The notes under the pieces: generated by a model
What the model was told of the DNA's origin: nothing
Database searches by the model: none
What the model saw: only the letters and a program-made list of their open reading frames with translations
Made by a program: the position numbers and the translations under genes
NCBI GenBank assembly: GCA_023428645.1
Contig: JAEYXD010000203.1
Coordinates: 1 to 5,209, forward strand
Length of the DNA stretch: 5,209 nucleotides
Reading direction: 5' to 3'
DNA from: Pseudomonadota bacterium
GTDB lineage: Bacteria > Pseudomonadota > Gammaproteobacteria > Steroidobacterales > Steroidobacteraceae
Shown here: positions 5,196 through 5,209 of the stretch, piece after piece
How the letters are laid out: each line of letters opens with the position of its first letter
How positions within the stretch are numbered: the first letter of the stretch is position 1

Positions 5196-5209
5196 CGGAA
5201 CGCTACTTG

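Overview
This window is high-GC bacterial chromosome, most likely from a gammaproteobacterium. I infer this from a two-component pair closely resembling CpxR/CpxA, from a secreted chorismate mutase/cyclohexadienyl dehydratase of the type known in Pseudomonas and relatives, and from GC-rich palindromic intergenic repeats of a kind common in Xanthomonas- or Steroidobacter-like genomes. The taxonomic guess is inference; there is no rRNA or other marker here.

Layout from left to right. Positions 1-1192, minus strand: a 3'-truncated gene for a predicted exported fusion of an AroQ-gamma chorismate mutase and a PheC-type cyclohexadienyl dehydratase. Its last codons lie beyond the left edge. Positions 1193-1308: a highly structured spacer with a four-unit ~13-bp tandem repeat and three short hairpins. 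Positions 1305-1544, minus strand: a small unrecognised protein of 79 residues with a strong Shine-Dalgarno sequence. After a gap with apparently divergent transcription, an unrecognised lipoprotein gene lies on the plus strand at 1767-2237. Positions 2265-2430 hold a cluster of GC-rich palindromic repeats between two convergent genes, and the last copy runs into the stop codon of the histidine kinase. Positions 2420-4491, minus strand: a cpxA-like sensor kinase and a cpxR-like response regulator, regulator first, overlapping by GTGA. A 328-bp gap carries the probable operon promoter, a 7-bp inverted repeat and a weak CpxR-box-like site. Positions 4820-5125, plus strand: a small coiled-coil protein with a C-terminal membrane anchor. 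A second copy of the palindromic repeat closes the window.

How the genes may work together. The kinase/regulator pair would sense envelope stress through a periplasmic domain and control transcription through an OmpR-type DNA-binding domain. Several neighbours are also envelope-directed: the exported fusion enzyme, the lipoprotein and the tail-anchored protein. Nothing in the sequence proves that the regulator controls them. The fusion enzyme could convert chorismate to prephenate and then to phenylpyruvate (or arogenate to phenylalanine) outside the cytoplasm. I see no phage, insertion sequence, CRISPR array, tRNA or rRNA.
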